Source: Rhizobacter sp. Root404 (lineage in GTDB: Bacteria; Pseudomonadota; Gammaproteobacteria; Burkholderiales; Burkholderiaceae_C). From it: a stretch of DNA of 64,000 bases. Under the pieces are notes generated by a model. It ran no database searches, was not told the origin of the DNA, and worked only from the letters and a program-made list of their open reading frames with translations. Below, piece by piece: positions 9,891 to 17,685 of this stretch (within the stretch, counting starts at the first letter, position 1; each line of letters starts with the position of its first letter). Location of the stretch: the NCBI RefSeq assembly GCF_001425865.1, contig NZ_LMDS01000004.1:931586-995585 (forward strand), read 5' to 3'. Position numbers and translations under genes: made by a program.

Positions 9891-11087
9891 TCACTTCGTC
9901 GAAGCGCCGGCGGTGAACCAGCGCCCGATCAGCGCGCGCTCGGCGTCGGTGATCTGGGTCGCGTTGTTCATCGGCATGGCCTTCAAGACCACGGCCTGCT
10001 GGTAGATCTGCTGCGCGTGCTTGCTCACCTCGGCAGCCGAGTCGAGGCGCACGTTCTTGCTCTGCATCGCCTCGCCGTGGCACATCACGCAGCGCTGCGT
10101 GACGATCGCCTGCACCTCGGCGAAGCTCGCCGGCGCGGCCGCCGCGGGCGCCGGTTGCGGCGCCGGCATCGTCGCGGCGATCGTGCCGATCAGCAGCAGC
10201 GTGCCGATGACCGCGTAGCGCCACGGCACCGGCTGGCCGTAGGCGAGCGCCTTGTGGCGCAGCGCGAACGACATGCGGATCAGCGCGCCGGCCACCATGA
10301 TCGCGACCAGCACCAGCCAGTTGTGCTTCGCGCCGTAGGTGAAGCCGTAGTGGTTGCTCATCATCGCGAACAGCACCGGCAGCGTGAAGAAGGTGTTGTG
10401 CACGCTGCGCTGCTTGCCGCGCTGGCCGTGGACCGGGTCGACCGGCTGGCCGGCCTTGATCGCGGCGACGACGGTGCGCTGGCCCGGGATGATCCAGAAG
10501 AACACGTTGCCGCTCATCGTCGTCGCGATCATCGCGCCGACCAGCAGGAAGGCGGCGCGGCCGGCGAACAGGTGGCACGACAGCCACGACGCGGCCACGA
10601 TCAGCACGAACACGCAGGCGCCGACGATCAGGTCGCCGTTCTTGCCGCGGCCGAGCGTGCGGCAGATCGCGTCATAGAGCAGCCAGAACGCGACGAAGAA
10701 CCCGAGCGCGGTGGTGATCGCGGCGGCCGGCGACCAGTCGAACAGCGTCTTGTCGATCAGGAAGGTGCTGGCGTTGTAGAGGTAGAGGACCGTGAACAAC
10801 GCGAAGCCGGTCAGCCAGGTCGAGTAGCTCTCCCACATCGACCAGTGCAGCTGGTCGGGCACATAGCCGGGCGACACCGGGTACTTCTGGTGGTGGTAGA
10901 AACCGCCGCCGTGCACGCCCCACTGTTCGCCGCCGATGCCCTTTTCGGCGTCCTTCGGGTCCTTCGGCGGGGTCAGGCTGTTGTCGAGCGAGACGAAGTA
11001 GAACGAGGCGCCGATCCAGGCGATGCCGGTGATGATGTGCGCCCAGCGCAGCAGCAGGTTGGCCCAGTCGAGAAGGTACGCTTCCAT
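9891..11087 (-). CDS. puuD: Membrane urate hydroxylase with cytochrome c domain
   Basis: A 398-residue integral membrane urate oxidase (PuuD type), which converts urate to 5-hydroxyisourate and passes electrons to a C-terminal cytochrome. Residues 1-300 carry about eight membrane segments, with family motifs such as LLRWAHIITGIAWIGASFYF and WGVHGGGFYHHQKYPVSP. The C-terminal domain holds one c-type haem site, CVMCHG, with a downstream Met (KAMPMNN) as likely axial ligand. It starts the run puuD, NCS2 permease, deaminase, aldolase and tautomerase. A palindromic operator-like site lies 162 bases upstream of the start. Its product is the substrate of HiuH, encoded just upstream. Confidence 0.95.
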   Translation of the reverse strand: MEAYLLDWANLLLRWAHIITGIAWIGASFYFVSLDNSLTPPKDPKDAEKGIGGEQWGVHGGGFYHHQKYPVSPGYVPDQLHWSMWESYSTWLTGFALFTVLYLYNASTFLIDKTLFDWSPAAAITTALGFFVAFWLLYDAICRTLGRGKNGDLIVGACVFVLIVAASWLSCHLFAGRAAFLLVGAMIATTMSGNVFFWIIPGQRTVVAAIKAGQPVDPVHGQRGKQRSVHNTFFTLPVLFAMMSNHYGFTYGAKHNWLVLVAIMVAGALIRMSFALRHKALAYGQPVPWRYAVIGTLLLIGTIAATMPAPQPAPAAAAPASFAEVQAIVTQRCVMCHGEAMQSKNVRLDSAAEVSKHAQQIYQQAVVLKAMPMNNATQITDAERALIGRWFTAGASTK

Positions 11088-11248
11088 GCGGTGTGAGTCT
11101 CCGAGTCTTCGCCAGGTCCGTGCCGATGAACGGCTGCTTCAGCAAGAAGCAGGCCTGTACATGTGCCCGTCCCTTGCCACAGCGGGCTCTGCAAGGTGGT
11201 GAACGTCACGACCGGGTTGAGGGCCCGGGCTCCGCGGCGACGCAGACG

Positions 11249-11262
11249 AACTGTATACAGTT
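11249..11262. promoter_or_regulatory. Putative GntR operator upstream of puuD
   Basis: A perfect 14-base palindrome, aactgtatacagtt, in the gap between hiuH and puuD. It shares the core TGTATACA and the flanking AA/TT with the site at 11702-11717. The shared form is AA-S-TGTATACA-S-TT, where S is C or G. This is the size and symmetry expected of a GntR/FCD dimer site and it would control the puuD operon. Confidence 0.7.
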
Positions 11263-11302
11263 TAAGCAGCTCGTCGCATACGAACTTACCCTGATCCCGC
11301 GC

Positions 11303-11656
11303 TCAGCTGCCGCGGTACGTGGAGTACGCGAACGGGCTGGCAAGCAGCGGCACGTGGTAATGCGCGCCGACCGTCGCGAGCCCGAAATCGAGCGGCACCT
11401 CGTCCAGGAACGGCGGCTCGCTCAAGGTGGCGCCCCGCTGCCGGAAGTAGTCCGCCACGCCGAACACCAGCCGGTAGCGCCCCGGCACGAACGCCGCGCC
11501 CTCGAGCAACGGACTGTCGGCCCGACCGTCGTGGTTGAGCACGATCCGCTGCAGCAGCACCGGGCCGCCGGCCTCGACGCGGTAGAGCGCGACGGCCATG
11601 CCGGCGGCGGGGCAGCCGTTGGCGGTGTCGAGCACGTGGGTGGTGAGCTTGCCCAT
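11303..11656 (-). CDS. hiuH: 5-hydroxyisourate hydrolase
   Basis: A 117-residue transthyretin-like protein that hydrolyses 5-hydroxyisourate to OHCU, the step between PuuD and UraD. It begins [20 protein letters not shown], with the conserved HVLD histidine. It ends in the family signature tetrapeptide YRGS and has no periplasmic signal peptide. The active-site region [20 protein letters not shown] is intact. The ATG at 11656 lies 45 bases from the palindrome at 11702-11717, which it probably shares with the divergent gntR. It reads in the same direction as puuD, but a second operator separates them. Confidence 0.96.
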   Translation of the reverse strand: MGKLTTHVLDTANGCPAAGMAVALYRVEAGGPVLLQRIVLNHDGRADSPLLEGAAFVPGRYRLVFGVADYFRQRGATLSEPPFLDEVPLDFGLATVGAHYHVPLLASPFAYSTYRGS

Positions 11657-11701
11657 GGCGATCCTCGGTGTGGGGTCAAGAAAGCGCTTGCCGCGCCCGC
11701 A

Positions 11702-11717
11702 AAAGTGTATACACTTT
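11702..11717. promoter_or_regulatory. Putative GntR operator in the hiuH/gntR divergent promoter
   Basis: A perfect 16-base palindrome, aaagtgtatacacttt, centred in the 92-base gap between the hiuH and gntR starts. On each strand a TTGC-type -35 (11688-11693 on the plus strand, about 11728-11733 on the minus) sits 16 bases from a TACACT -10 inside the palindrome. Repressor binding would therefore cover both -10 boxes. The promoters are inferred by eye; the palindrome is directly visible. Confidence 0.75.
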
Positions 11718-11748
11718 GCCCCACAAAGCAAGTCTTGTCCGAACGCGC

Positions 11749-12492
11749 ATGGCCTCCCCCGCACCGAAGCTGAAAGTCATCCGCAGCAGCCGCTCGCAAG
11801 CCGCGCGCGCGGCCGAGCCCGCGGCCGACAACCTGACCCAGCGGATCGCCGACTCGATCACCACCGCGATCGTCGAGCGCCGCCTGATGCCCGGCACCAA
11901 GCTGGCCGAGCAGAAGATCGCCGACGTGTTCAAGGTCTCGCGCACGCTGGTGCGCCAGGCGCTGATGCAGCTCAGCCGCGACCACCTGATCACGCTCGAG
12001 CCGGCGCGCGGCGCGCGCGTCGCCGAGCCGGGCATCGAGGAGGCCAAGCAGGTCTTCGAGGCGCGCAACATGCTCGAGGCCGCGATGATCCGGCGCGCCG
12101 CCACCGAACTGAGCGATGCGCAGATCGCCGAGCTGCGCGCGCACCTGAAGGCCGAGTCCGAAGCGGTGCAGCGCACCGACGTGTCCGGCCGCACGCGCCT
12201 GCTCGCCGACTTCCATGTCGTGATCGCACGCATGCTCGGCAACGAGGTGCTGGCCGGCATGCTCGGCGACCTGGTCTCGCGCTGCTCGCTGATCGCGCTG
12301 ATGTACCAGTCGGCGCACTCGGCCGAGCATTCGGCCAGCGAGCATGTCGCGATCGTCGACGCGCTGGCGCGGCGCGATGCGCGTGCGGCGGTGAAACTGA
12401 TGGAAGCCCATTTGCACAACGTCGAGCGCAACCTGCGGCTCGATCCGCGCACGCCCGATCTGGGCGCCGTGCTGCTGCCCGCCGGGCGCTAG
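11749..12492 (+). CDS. GntR/FCD-family regulator of urate/allantoin genes
   Basis: A 247-residue FadR-type regulator. The N-terminal winged helix (about residues 22-90, [24 protein letters not shown]) is followed by an FCD ligand-binding domain (about 100-235). In that domain the metal/ligand histidines are in [15 protein letters not shown] and [14 protein letters not shown]. The start at 11749 is 32 bases from the palindrome at 11702-11717, so autoregulation is likely. The same palindrome core recurs upstream of puuD. The gene is followed after 12 bases by puuE. A urate-pathway intermediate such as urate or allantoin is the plausible ligand; this is inference from context. Confidence 0.92.
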   Translation: MASPAPKLKVIRSSRSQAARAAEPAADNLTQRIADSITTAIVERRLMPGTKLAEQKIADVFKVSRTLVRQALMQLSRDHLITLEPARGARVAEPGIEEAKQVFEARNMLEAAMIRRAATELSDAQIAELRAHLKAESEAVQRTDVSGRTRLLADFHVVIARMLGNEVLAGMLGDLVSRCSLIALMYQSAHSAEHSASEHVAIVDALARRDARAAVKLMEAHLHNVERNLRLDPRTPDLGAVLLPAGR

Positions 12493-12504
12493 AGGAACCC
12501 CTCG

Positions 12505-13443
12505 ATGATGACCAAAGACTATCCGCGCGACCTGATCGGCTACGGCCGCAACCCGCCGGCCGCGCGCTGGCCCGGCGACGCGAAGATCGCCGTCCAGTTC
12601 GTGCTGAATTACGAGGAAGGCGGCGAGAACTGCGTGCTGCACGGCGATCCGTCATCGGAGACGTTTCTCTCCGAGATCATCGGCGCGCAGGCGTTCGAGA
12701 TGCGGCACCTGTCGATGGAGTCGATGTACGAATACGGCTCCCGTGTCGGCGCCTGGCGCATCCTGAAGGAGTTCGAGAAGCGCGGGCTGCCGCTGACGGT
12801 GTTCGGCGTCTCGATGGCGCTGCAGCGCAACCCCGAGCTCACGCAGGCCTTCGTCGACCTCGACCACGAGATCGCCTGCCACTCGTACCGCTGGATCCAC
12901 TACCAGCACATGAGCGAGGCGCGCGAGCGCCGCCACATCGAGCTCGGCACGCAGATCATCCGCGACCTGACGAACGGCCAGTGGCCGCTCGGCTGGTACA
13001 CCGGCCGCGACAGCCCGAACACCAAGCGGCTGGTCGCCGACCACGGCGGCTACGAGTACGACAGCGACTACTACGGCGACGACCTGCCGTTCTGGATGCC
13101 GGTCGAGAAGAGCGACGGCAGCACGATCTCGCGCCTGGTCGTGCCGTACACGCTCGACACCAACGACATGCGCTTCGCGTCGATGCAGGGCTTCAACACC
13201 GGCGACCACTTCTTCCAGTACCTGCGCGACGCGTTCGACGTGCTGTATGAAGAAGGCGACCCGAACGGGCAAAACCGGCCGAAGATGCTGAGCATCGGCA
13301 TGCACTGCCGCATCCTCGGCCGGCCGGGGCGCTTCAAGGCGCTGCAGCGCTTCCTCGATCACGTGCAGCAACACGACCGGGTCTGGATCTGCCGTCGCAT
13401 CGACATCGCCCGCCACTGGGCCGCGACCCATCCGGCGCCGTGA
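12505..13443 (+). CDS. puuE: Allantoinase, polysaccharide deacetylase-fold
   Basis: A 312-residue metal-independent-type allantoinase (PuuE), which opens allantoin to allantoate. It begins MMTKDYPRDLIGYGRNPP and has the family's SMESMYEYGSRVGAWRIL and ACHSYRWIHYQ segments of the polysaccharide-deacetylase fold. A GAGGAA ribosome site precedes the start by about eight bases. The ATG at 12508 is an equally possible start. It lies between gntR (12 bases) and the uraD fusion gene, with which it nearly overlaps. Length matches the ~308-316 residues of the family. Confidence 0.96.
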   Translation: MMTKDYPRDLIGYGRNPPAARWPGDAKIAVQFVLNYEEGGENCVLHGDPSSETFLSEIIGAQAFEMRHLSMESMYEYGSRVGAWRILKEFEKRGLPLTVFGVSMALQRNPELTQAFVDLDHEIACHSYRWIHYQHMSEARERRHIELGTQIIRDLTNGQWPLGWYTGRDSPNTKRLVADHGGYEYDSDYYGDDLPFWMPVEKSDGSTISRLVVPYTLDTNDMRFASMQGFNTGDHFFQYLRDAFDVLYEEGDPNGQNRPKMLSIGMHCRILGRPGRFKALQRFLDHVQQHDRVWICRRIDIARHWAATHPAP

Positions 13444-13466
13444 CACCCGACCTTTCGGAGACACAG

Positions 13467-15248
13467 ATGGCTTCCCCGCTCACGCTCGATCAACTGAACC
13501 GCGCCACGCCGGCCGAGTTCACCGCGGCCCTCGACGGCGTCTACGAACACTCGCCGTGGATCGCCGAGCAGGCCGCCGCGAAGCGCCCGTTCGCGACGCT
13601 GGCGCAGCTGAAGTACGCGCTCGTCACGGTGCTGCGCGGGGCCGGCGTCGACCGGCAGGTCGCGCTGATCCGCGCCCACCCGGAGCTGGCGGGCAAGGCG
13701 ATGGTCGCGAAGACGCTGACCGCCGAATCCACCGGCGAACAGAGCCGCGCCGGCCTGACCGACTGCTCGCCGGCCGAGTTCGCGCGCATCCAGCACTTCA
13801 ACGCGGCCTACAACGCCCGCTTCGGCTTCCCGTTCACGGTGGCGGTGCGCGGGCCCCGCGGCACCGGGCTGACGCGCGCCCAGATCATCGAGACCTTCGA
13901 GCGCCGGCTCGGGCACCACCCGGATTACGAGCGCGAGGAGTGCATCCGCAACATCCACCGCATCGCCGAGATCCGGCTGAACGACAAGTTCGGCGTCGAG
14001 CCGACACTGGGCAACCAGGCCTGGGACTGCGCCGAGATCCTCGCGCGCCACACCGACCCCGGCTACGCCGAGCGCGGCGAGCTCACCGTCACCTACCTGA
14101 CCGACGCGCACCGCGCCTGCGCCGCGCAACTTCAGGCGTGGATGCGCGAGTGCGGCTTCGACGAGGTGACGATCGACGCGGTCGGCAACGTCGTCGGTGT
14201 CTACCACGGCACCGACCGCCAACGCCCGCGCCTGCTGACCGGCTCGCACTACGACACGGTGCGCAACGGCGGCCAATACGACGGGCGCCTCGGCATCTTC
14301 GTGCCGATGATCTGCGTGCGCGAACTGCACCGGGCGGGCAAGCGCCTGCCGTACGGCCTCGAGGTCGTCGGCTTCGCGGAGGAGGAAGGCCAGCGCTACA
14401 AGGCGACCTTCCTCGGCTCCGGCGCGCTCACCGGCCACTTCAACCCGGCCTGGCTCGACCAGCTCGACGCCGACGGCATCTCGATGCGCGACGCGATGCG
14501 CCACGCCGGCCTGCCCGCCACCCTGCCGGCGATCCGTGCGCTGCAGCGCGACCCGGCGCGCTACCAGGGTTTCGTCGAGGTCCACATCGAGCAGGGCCCG
14601 GTGCTGAATGCGCTCGACCTGCCGCTGGGCGTCGTCACCTCGATCAACGGCAGCGTGCGCTACCTCGGCGAGGTGATCGGCATGGCGAGCCACGCCGGCA
14701 CCACGCCGATGGACTCGCGCCGCGACGCCGCCACCGCGGTCGCCGAGCTCGCGCTGTTCCTCGAGCGGCGCGCGGCCGAGCAGCCGAACCTGGTCGGCAC
14801 GATGGGCATCCTGACCGTGCCGAACGGCTCGACCAACGTGGTGCCCGGCCGCTGCCAGTTCACGCTCGACATCCGCGCCACCACCGACGAAGTGCGCGAC
14901 GCCTGCGGCGACGACACGCTGGCCGCGCTGCGGGCGATCTGCCACCGGCGTGGCCTCTCGTATTCGATCGAGGAGACGATGCGGGCCGCCGCCGCGCCCA
15001 GCGACCCGGCCTGGCAGCGGCGCTGGGAACGCGCGGTCGAGGCCGCCGGGCTCCCGGTCTTCCGCATGCCCAGCGGCGCCGGCCACGACGCGATGAAGCT
15101 GCACGAGACGATGCCGCAGGCGATGCTGTTCGTGCGCGGCCAGAACGCCGGCATCAGCCACAACCCGCTCGAATCGAGCACCAACGACGACATGCAGCTG
15201 GCGGTCGAGGCGTTCGCGCACCTGATGCAGCAGCTGACCGAAGGATGA
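13467..15248 (+). CDS. OHCU decarboxylase-allantoate amidohydrolase fusion
   Basis: A 593-residue bifunctional protein. Residues about 1-165 are UraD-like (OHCU decarboxylase), with the catalytic HPELAGKAM histidine and the TAESTGEQSRAGL segment. This part converts OHCU to S-allantoin. Residues about 180-593 are an M20/hydantoinase-carbamoylase-type allantoate amidohydrolase. Its metal motifs are TGSHYDTVRNGGQYDGRLG, FAEEEGQRY and EVHIEQGP, with ASHAGTTPMDSR in the dimer domain. I chose the ATG at 13467 because GGAG (13457-13460) precedes it. An upstream GTG at 13440 overlapping the puuE stop is possible and would add nine residues. The stop overlaps the start of the next gene. The two activities flank the PuuE step. 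Confidence 0.93.
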   Translation: MASPLTLDQLNRATPAEFTAALDGVYEHSPWIAEQAAAKRPFATLAQLKYALVTVLRGAGVDRQVALIRAHPELAGKAMVAKTLTAESTGEQSRAGLTDCSPAEFARIQHFNAAYNARFGFPFTVAVRGPRGTGLTRAQIIETFERRLGHHPDYEREECIRNIHRIAEIRLNDKFGVEPTLGNQAWDCAEILARHTDPGYAERGELTVTYLTDAHRACAAQLQAWMRECGFDEVTIDAVGNVVGVYHGTDRQRPRLLTGSHYDTVRNGGQYDGRLGIFVPMICVRELHRAGKRLPYGLEVVGFAEEEGQRYKATFLGSGALTGHFNPAWLDQLDADGISMRDAMRHAGLPATLPAIRALQRDPARYQGFVEVHIEQGPVLNALDLPLGVVTSINGSVRYLGEVIGMASHAGTTPMDSRRDAATAVAELALFLERRAAEQPNLVGTMGILTVPNGSTNVVPGRCQFTLDIRATTDEVRDACGDDTLAALRAICHRRGLSYSIEETMRAAAAPSDPAWQRRWERAVEAAGLPVFRMPSGAGHDAMKLHETMPQAMLFVRGQNAGISHNPLESSTNDDMQLAVEAFAHLMQQLTEG

Positions 15249-16480
15249 ACGACATGTACGAACAACTCGACGCGTGGATCGACGCGCATTTCGACGACGA
15301 AGTGAAGTTCCTGCAAGCCCTGGTGCAGGTGCCGACCGACACGCCGCCCGGCAACAACGCGCCGCACGCCGAGCGCACCGCGGAACTGCTGAAGGGCTTC
15401 GGCTTCGCGGCCGAGGCCTACCCCGTGCCCGAGGCGGACGTGCAAGCGTACGGCCTGACCTCGCTGACCAACCTGATCGTGCGCCGCCCCTACGCGGACG
15501 GCGGCCGCACCGTGGCGCTGAACGCGCACGGCGATGTCGTGCCGCCCGGCGAGGGCTGGACCCACGGCCCCTACAGCGGCGAGATCGTCGACGGCAAGCT
15601 CTACGGCCGCGCCTCGGCCGTCAGCAAGAGCGATTTCGCGACCTACACCTTCGCGGTGCGCGCGCTCGAATCGCTGCAGGCGCCGCTGAAGGGCGCGGTC
15701 GAGCTGCATTTCACCTACGACGAGGAATTCGGCGGCGAGCTCGGCCCCGGCTGGCTGCTGCGCAACAAGCTGACAAAGCCGGACCTGCTGCTCGCGGCGG
15801 GCTTCGCCTACCAGGTGGTCACCGCGCACAACGGCTGCCTGCAGATGGAAGTGACGGTGCACGGCAAGATGGCCCACGCCGCGATCCCCCACACCGGCGT
15901 CGATGCGCTGCAAGGCGCGGTCGCGATCCTGAACGCGCTGTACCACCAGAACACGCTCTACCAGCAGGTCACGTCGAAGGTCGAGGGCATCACCCACCCG
16001 TACCTGAACGTCGGCCGGATCGAGGGCGGCACCAACACCAACGTCGTGCCGGGCAAGGTCGTGCTCAGGCTCGATCGGCGGATGATCCCCGAGGAGAATC
16101 CGGCCGAGGTCGAGGCGACGATTCGCCAGGTGATCGCGGACGCGGCGGCCAGCCGCCCCGGCATTACCGTCGAGATCAAGCGCCTGCTGCTCGCCAACGC
16201 GATGCGCCCGCTGCCCGGCAACGAGCCGCTGGTCGCGGCCTTGCAGAAGCACGGCGAGGCCGTGTTCGGCGAGCCGATCCCGACCTCGGGCACGCCGCTC
16301 TACACCGACGTGCGGCTGTACTGCGAGCAGGGGATCCCGGCGGCGATCTACGGCGCCGGGCCGCGCACCGTGTTTGAGTCGAACGCAAAGCGCGCCGACG
16401 AGCACCTGGTGCTCGAGGACCTGCGGCGCGCGACCAAGGTGGTCGCGCGCACGCTGTTCGATCTGCTTTCGAGCCGCTGA
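15245..16480 (+). CDS. M20-family peptidase-like protein with altered metal site
   Basis: A 411-residue M20 (ArgE/DapE-type) amidohydrolase fold, coupled by an ATGA overlap to the uraD fusion gene. The HxD motif (AHGDVVPP, His95/Asp97) and the catalytic Glu-Glu pair (TYDEEFGGE, 160-161) are present. Other canonical di-metal ligands look changed. The bridging Asp position in GRASAVSKSD is Val126, the later acidic ligand region reads AAGFAYQ, and the C-terminal His position in NAKRADEH is Lys382. It may bind one metal, use other ligands, or have a non-hydrolytic role. The operon position suggests work on an allantoate or ureidoglycolate-type compound. Which reaction it performs is unknown. Confidence 0.85.
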   Translation: MNDMYEQLDAWIDAHFDDEVKFLQALVQVPTDTPPGNNAPHAERTAELLKGFGFAAEAYPVPEADVQAYGLTSLTNLIVRRPYADGGRTVALNAHGDVVPPGEGWTHGPYSGEIVDGKLYGRASAVSKSDFATYTFAVRALESLQAPLKGAVELHFTYDEEFGGELGPGWLLRNKLTKPDLLLAAGFAYQVVTAHNGCLQMEVTVHGKMAHAAIPHTGVDALQGAVAILNALYHQNTLYQQVTSKVEGITHPYLNVGRIEGGTNTNVVPGKVVLRLDRRMIPEENPAEVEATIRQVIADAAASRPGITVEIKRLLLANAMRPLPGNEPLVAALQKHGEAVFGEPIPTSGTPLYTDVRLYCEQGIPAAIYGAGPRTVFESNAKRADEHLVLEDLRRATKVVARTLFDLLSSR

Positions 16481-16484
16481 CGGC

Positions 16485-17486
16485 TCAGGCGACCGTCGAC
16501 ACCTTCGCGCGGCGGCGCGCGGCCCAGCCGACCGCGACCAAGCCGATGGCCATCAGCGCATACGTCTCGGGCTCCGGCACCGGCACGGTGGCGGCGAACA
16601 TCGCGTTGGCGATCGCCAGGTGGGCGGCGGTCGTCGGGTGGATGCCGTCCCAGTAGGCGTACGTGCTGCAGTCGGCGCCGGCGACCGCGCCGCAGGCATC
16701 GGTGACGTTCGCCAGGCCGAACGCCCCCGGGTTCGCCGCCAGTTGGCCACCCAATCCGAACAGGTCGAAGGTGCTGACGCCGAGTTCGCCATTCAGCCGC
16801 GCCGCGAGCGCACCGTTCATCGCGCCTGCGAGGAACGACCCGAGCGAGGCGCCGCCGCCGGCCACCACCGCGGGCGCCAGGCCGAGGTTCGGGGCGTTCC
16901 AGACGACGATGTGCTGCGCGCCGGCCGCCTGCAGCTGGTCGACGATGAGGCCGATGTCGTTCGCGAAGCCGGCCGCCGCCGCGGCGATGGTCGTCGCCGC
17001 GTCCGCGCCACCGCCGATCGCGGTCAGCGCCGCGCGCGCGTTGTTGCCGCCGCCGGCGACGACGTACAGCGCGTCGGCCTGCGCGGTGCCGCCGCTGGTC
17101 GCCAGGTACTGCGACGTCTGGGTGCGCAGGCTGTACGGGAAGCCGCTCGGGTCCGGGCCGGTCGTCGCGCCGCCGAAAGCGTAGTCACCGCCGCCCGCGA
17201 GCGACGCCGTCAGCGGCACGCCCAGCAGGTTGGCGTAGTAGTTGGCCCAGACCGCGCCGTTGCTGTAGGTGCCCGAGGCATAGGGCTGCGCCGGCACATA
17301 GCCGTTGTTCGGGATCGCCTGCGCGGCGTTGATGCCGATCGCGAGGGCGTTGTTGCCGTCGTCGGACAGGCTGTCGCCGAACACGTAGAGCGCACTGAAG
17401 GGGCCGGCGTGTGCCGGCAGGCTCGCCAGCGTCGCCAGGGCGATGGCGCCGGCGGTGACCAGCCTGCGGAAGGAAGAGCGGTTCAT
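16485..17486 (-). CDS. GDSL-type esterase/lipase with PEP-CTERM anchor
   Basis: A 333-residue secreted SGNH/GDSL hydrolase. It has a signal peptide (about 1-27, ending PAHAG) and block I YVFGDSLSDDGNN with the catalytic Ser. An oxyanion-type GGGNNA segment follows, then the Asp/His block YWDGIHPTTAAH. The C-terminus is a textbook PEP-CTERM sorting tail: VPEPETYAL, a hydrophobic helix, then RRRAK. Such tails are processed by an exosortase in exopolysaccharide-producing Gram-negatives. It is convergent with the M20 gene (four bases apart) and divergent from the ABC importer. The ester substrate is unknown. Confidence 0.93.
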   Translation of the reverse strand: MNRSSFRRLVTAGAIALATLASLPAHAGPFSALYVFGDSLSDDGNNALAIGINAAQAIPNNGYVPAQPYASGTYSNGAVWANYYANLLGVPLTASLAGGGDYAFGGATTGPDPSGFPYSLRTQTSQYLATSGGTAQADALYVVAGGGNNARAALTAIGGGADAATTIAAAAAGFANDIGLIVDQLQAAGAQHIVVWNAPNLGLAPAVVAGGGASLGSFLAGAMNGALAARLNGELGVSTFDLFGLGGQLAANPGAFGLANVTDACGAVAGADCSTYAYWDGIHPTTAAHLAIANAMFAATVPVPEPETYALMAIGLVAVGWAARRRAKVSTVA

Positions 17487-17685
17487 GGGTCTCCTGACGA
17501 GGGGTTGTCGTTGTCGGCCCAAATTAGCACGCGCTCCCGGCGCCGCCATCGGGGCCGGCCCGCCGCTCCCCCCGAAGCCGGGGGGTGGTGCGGGCTGCGG
17601 GTTCGTCTCGGGGCGCGCACCTTCCGGGTGCGCACAGAATTTGCATGGTCCCCTGCCGTTGCCCGATTCACCCGCTGGAGCCCGC

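Noticed and set aside
17568..17585. Six-base G:C hairpin between the GDSL and binding-protein genes as a terminator
   Set aside because: It sits between divergent gene starts and has no T run on either strand, so termination is unlikely.
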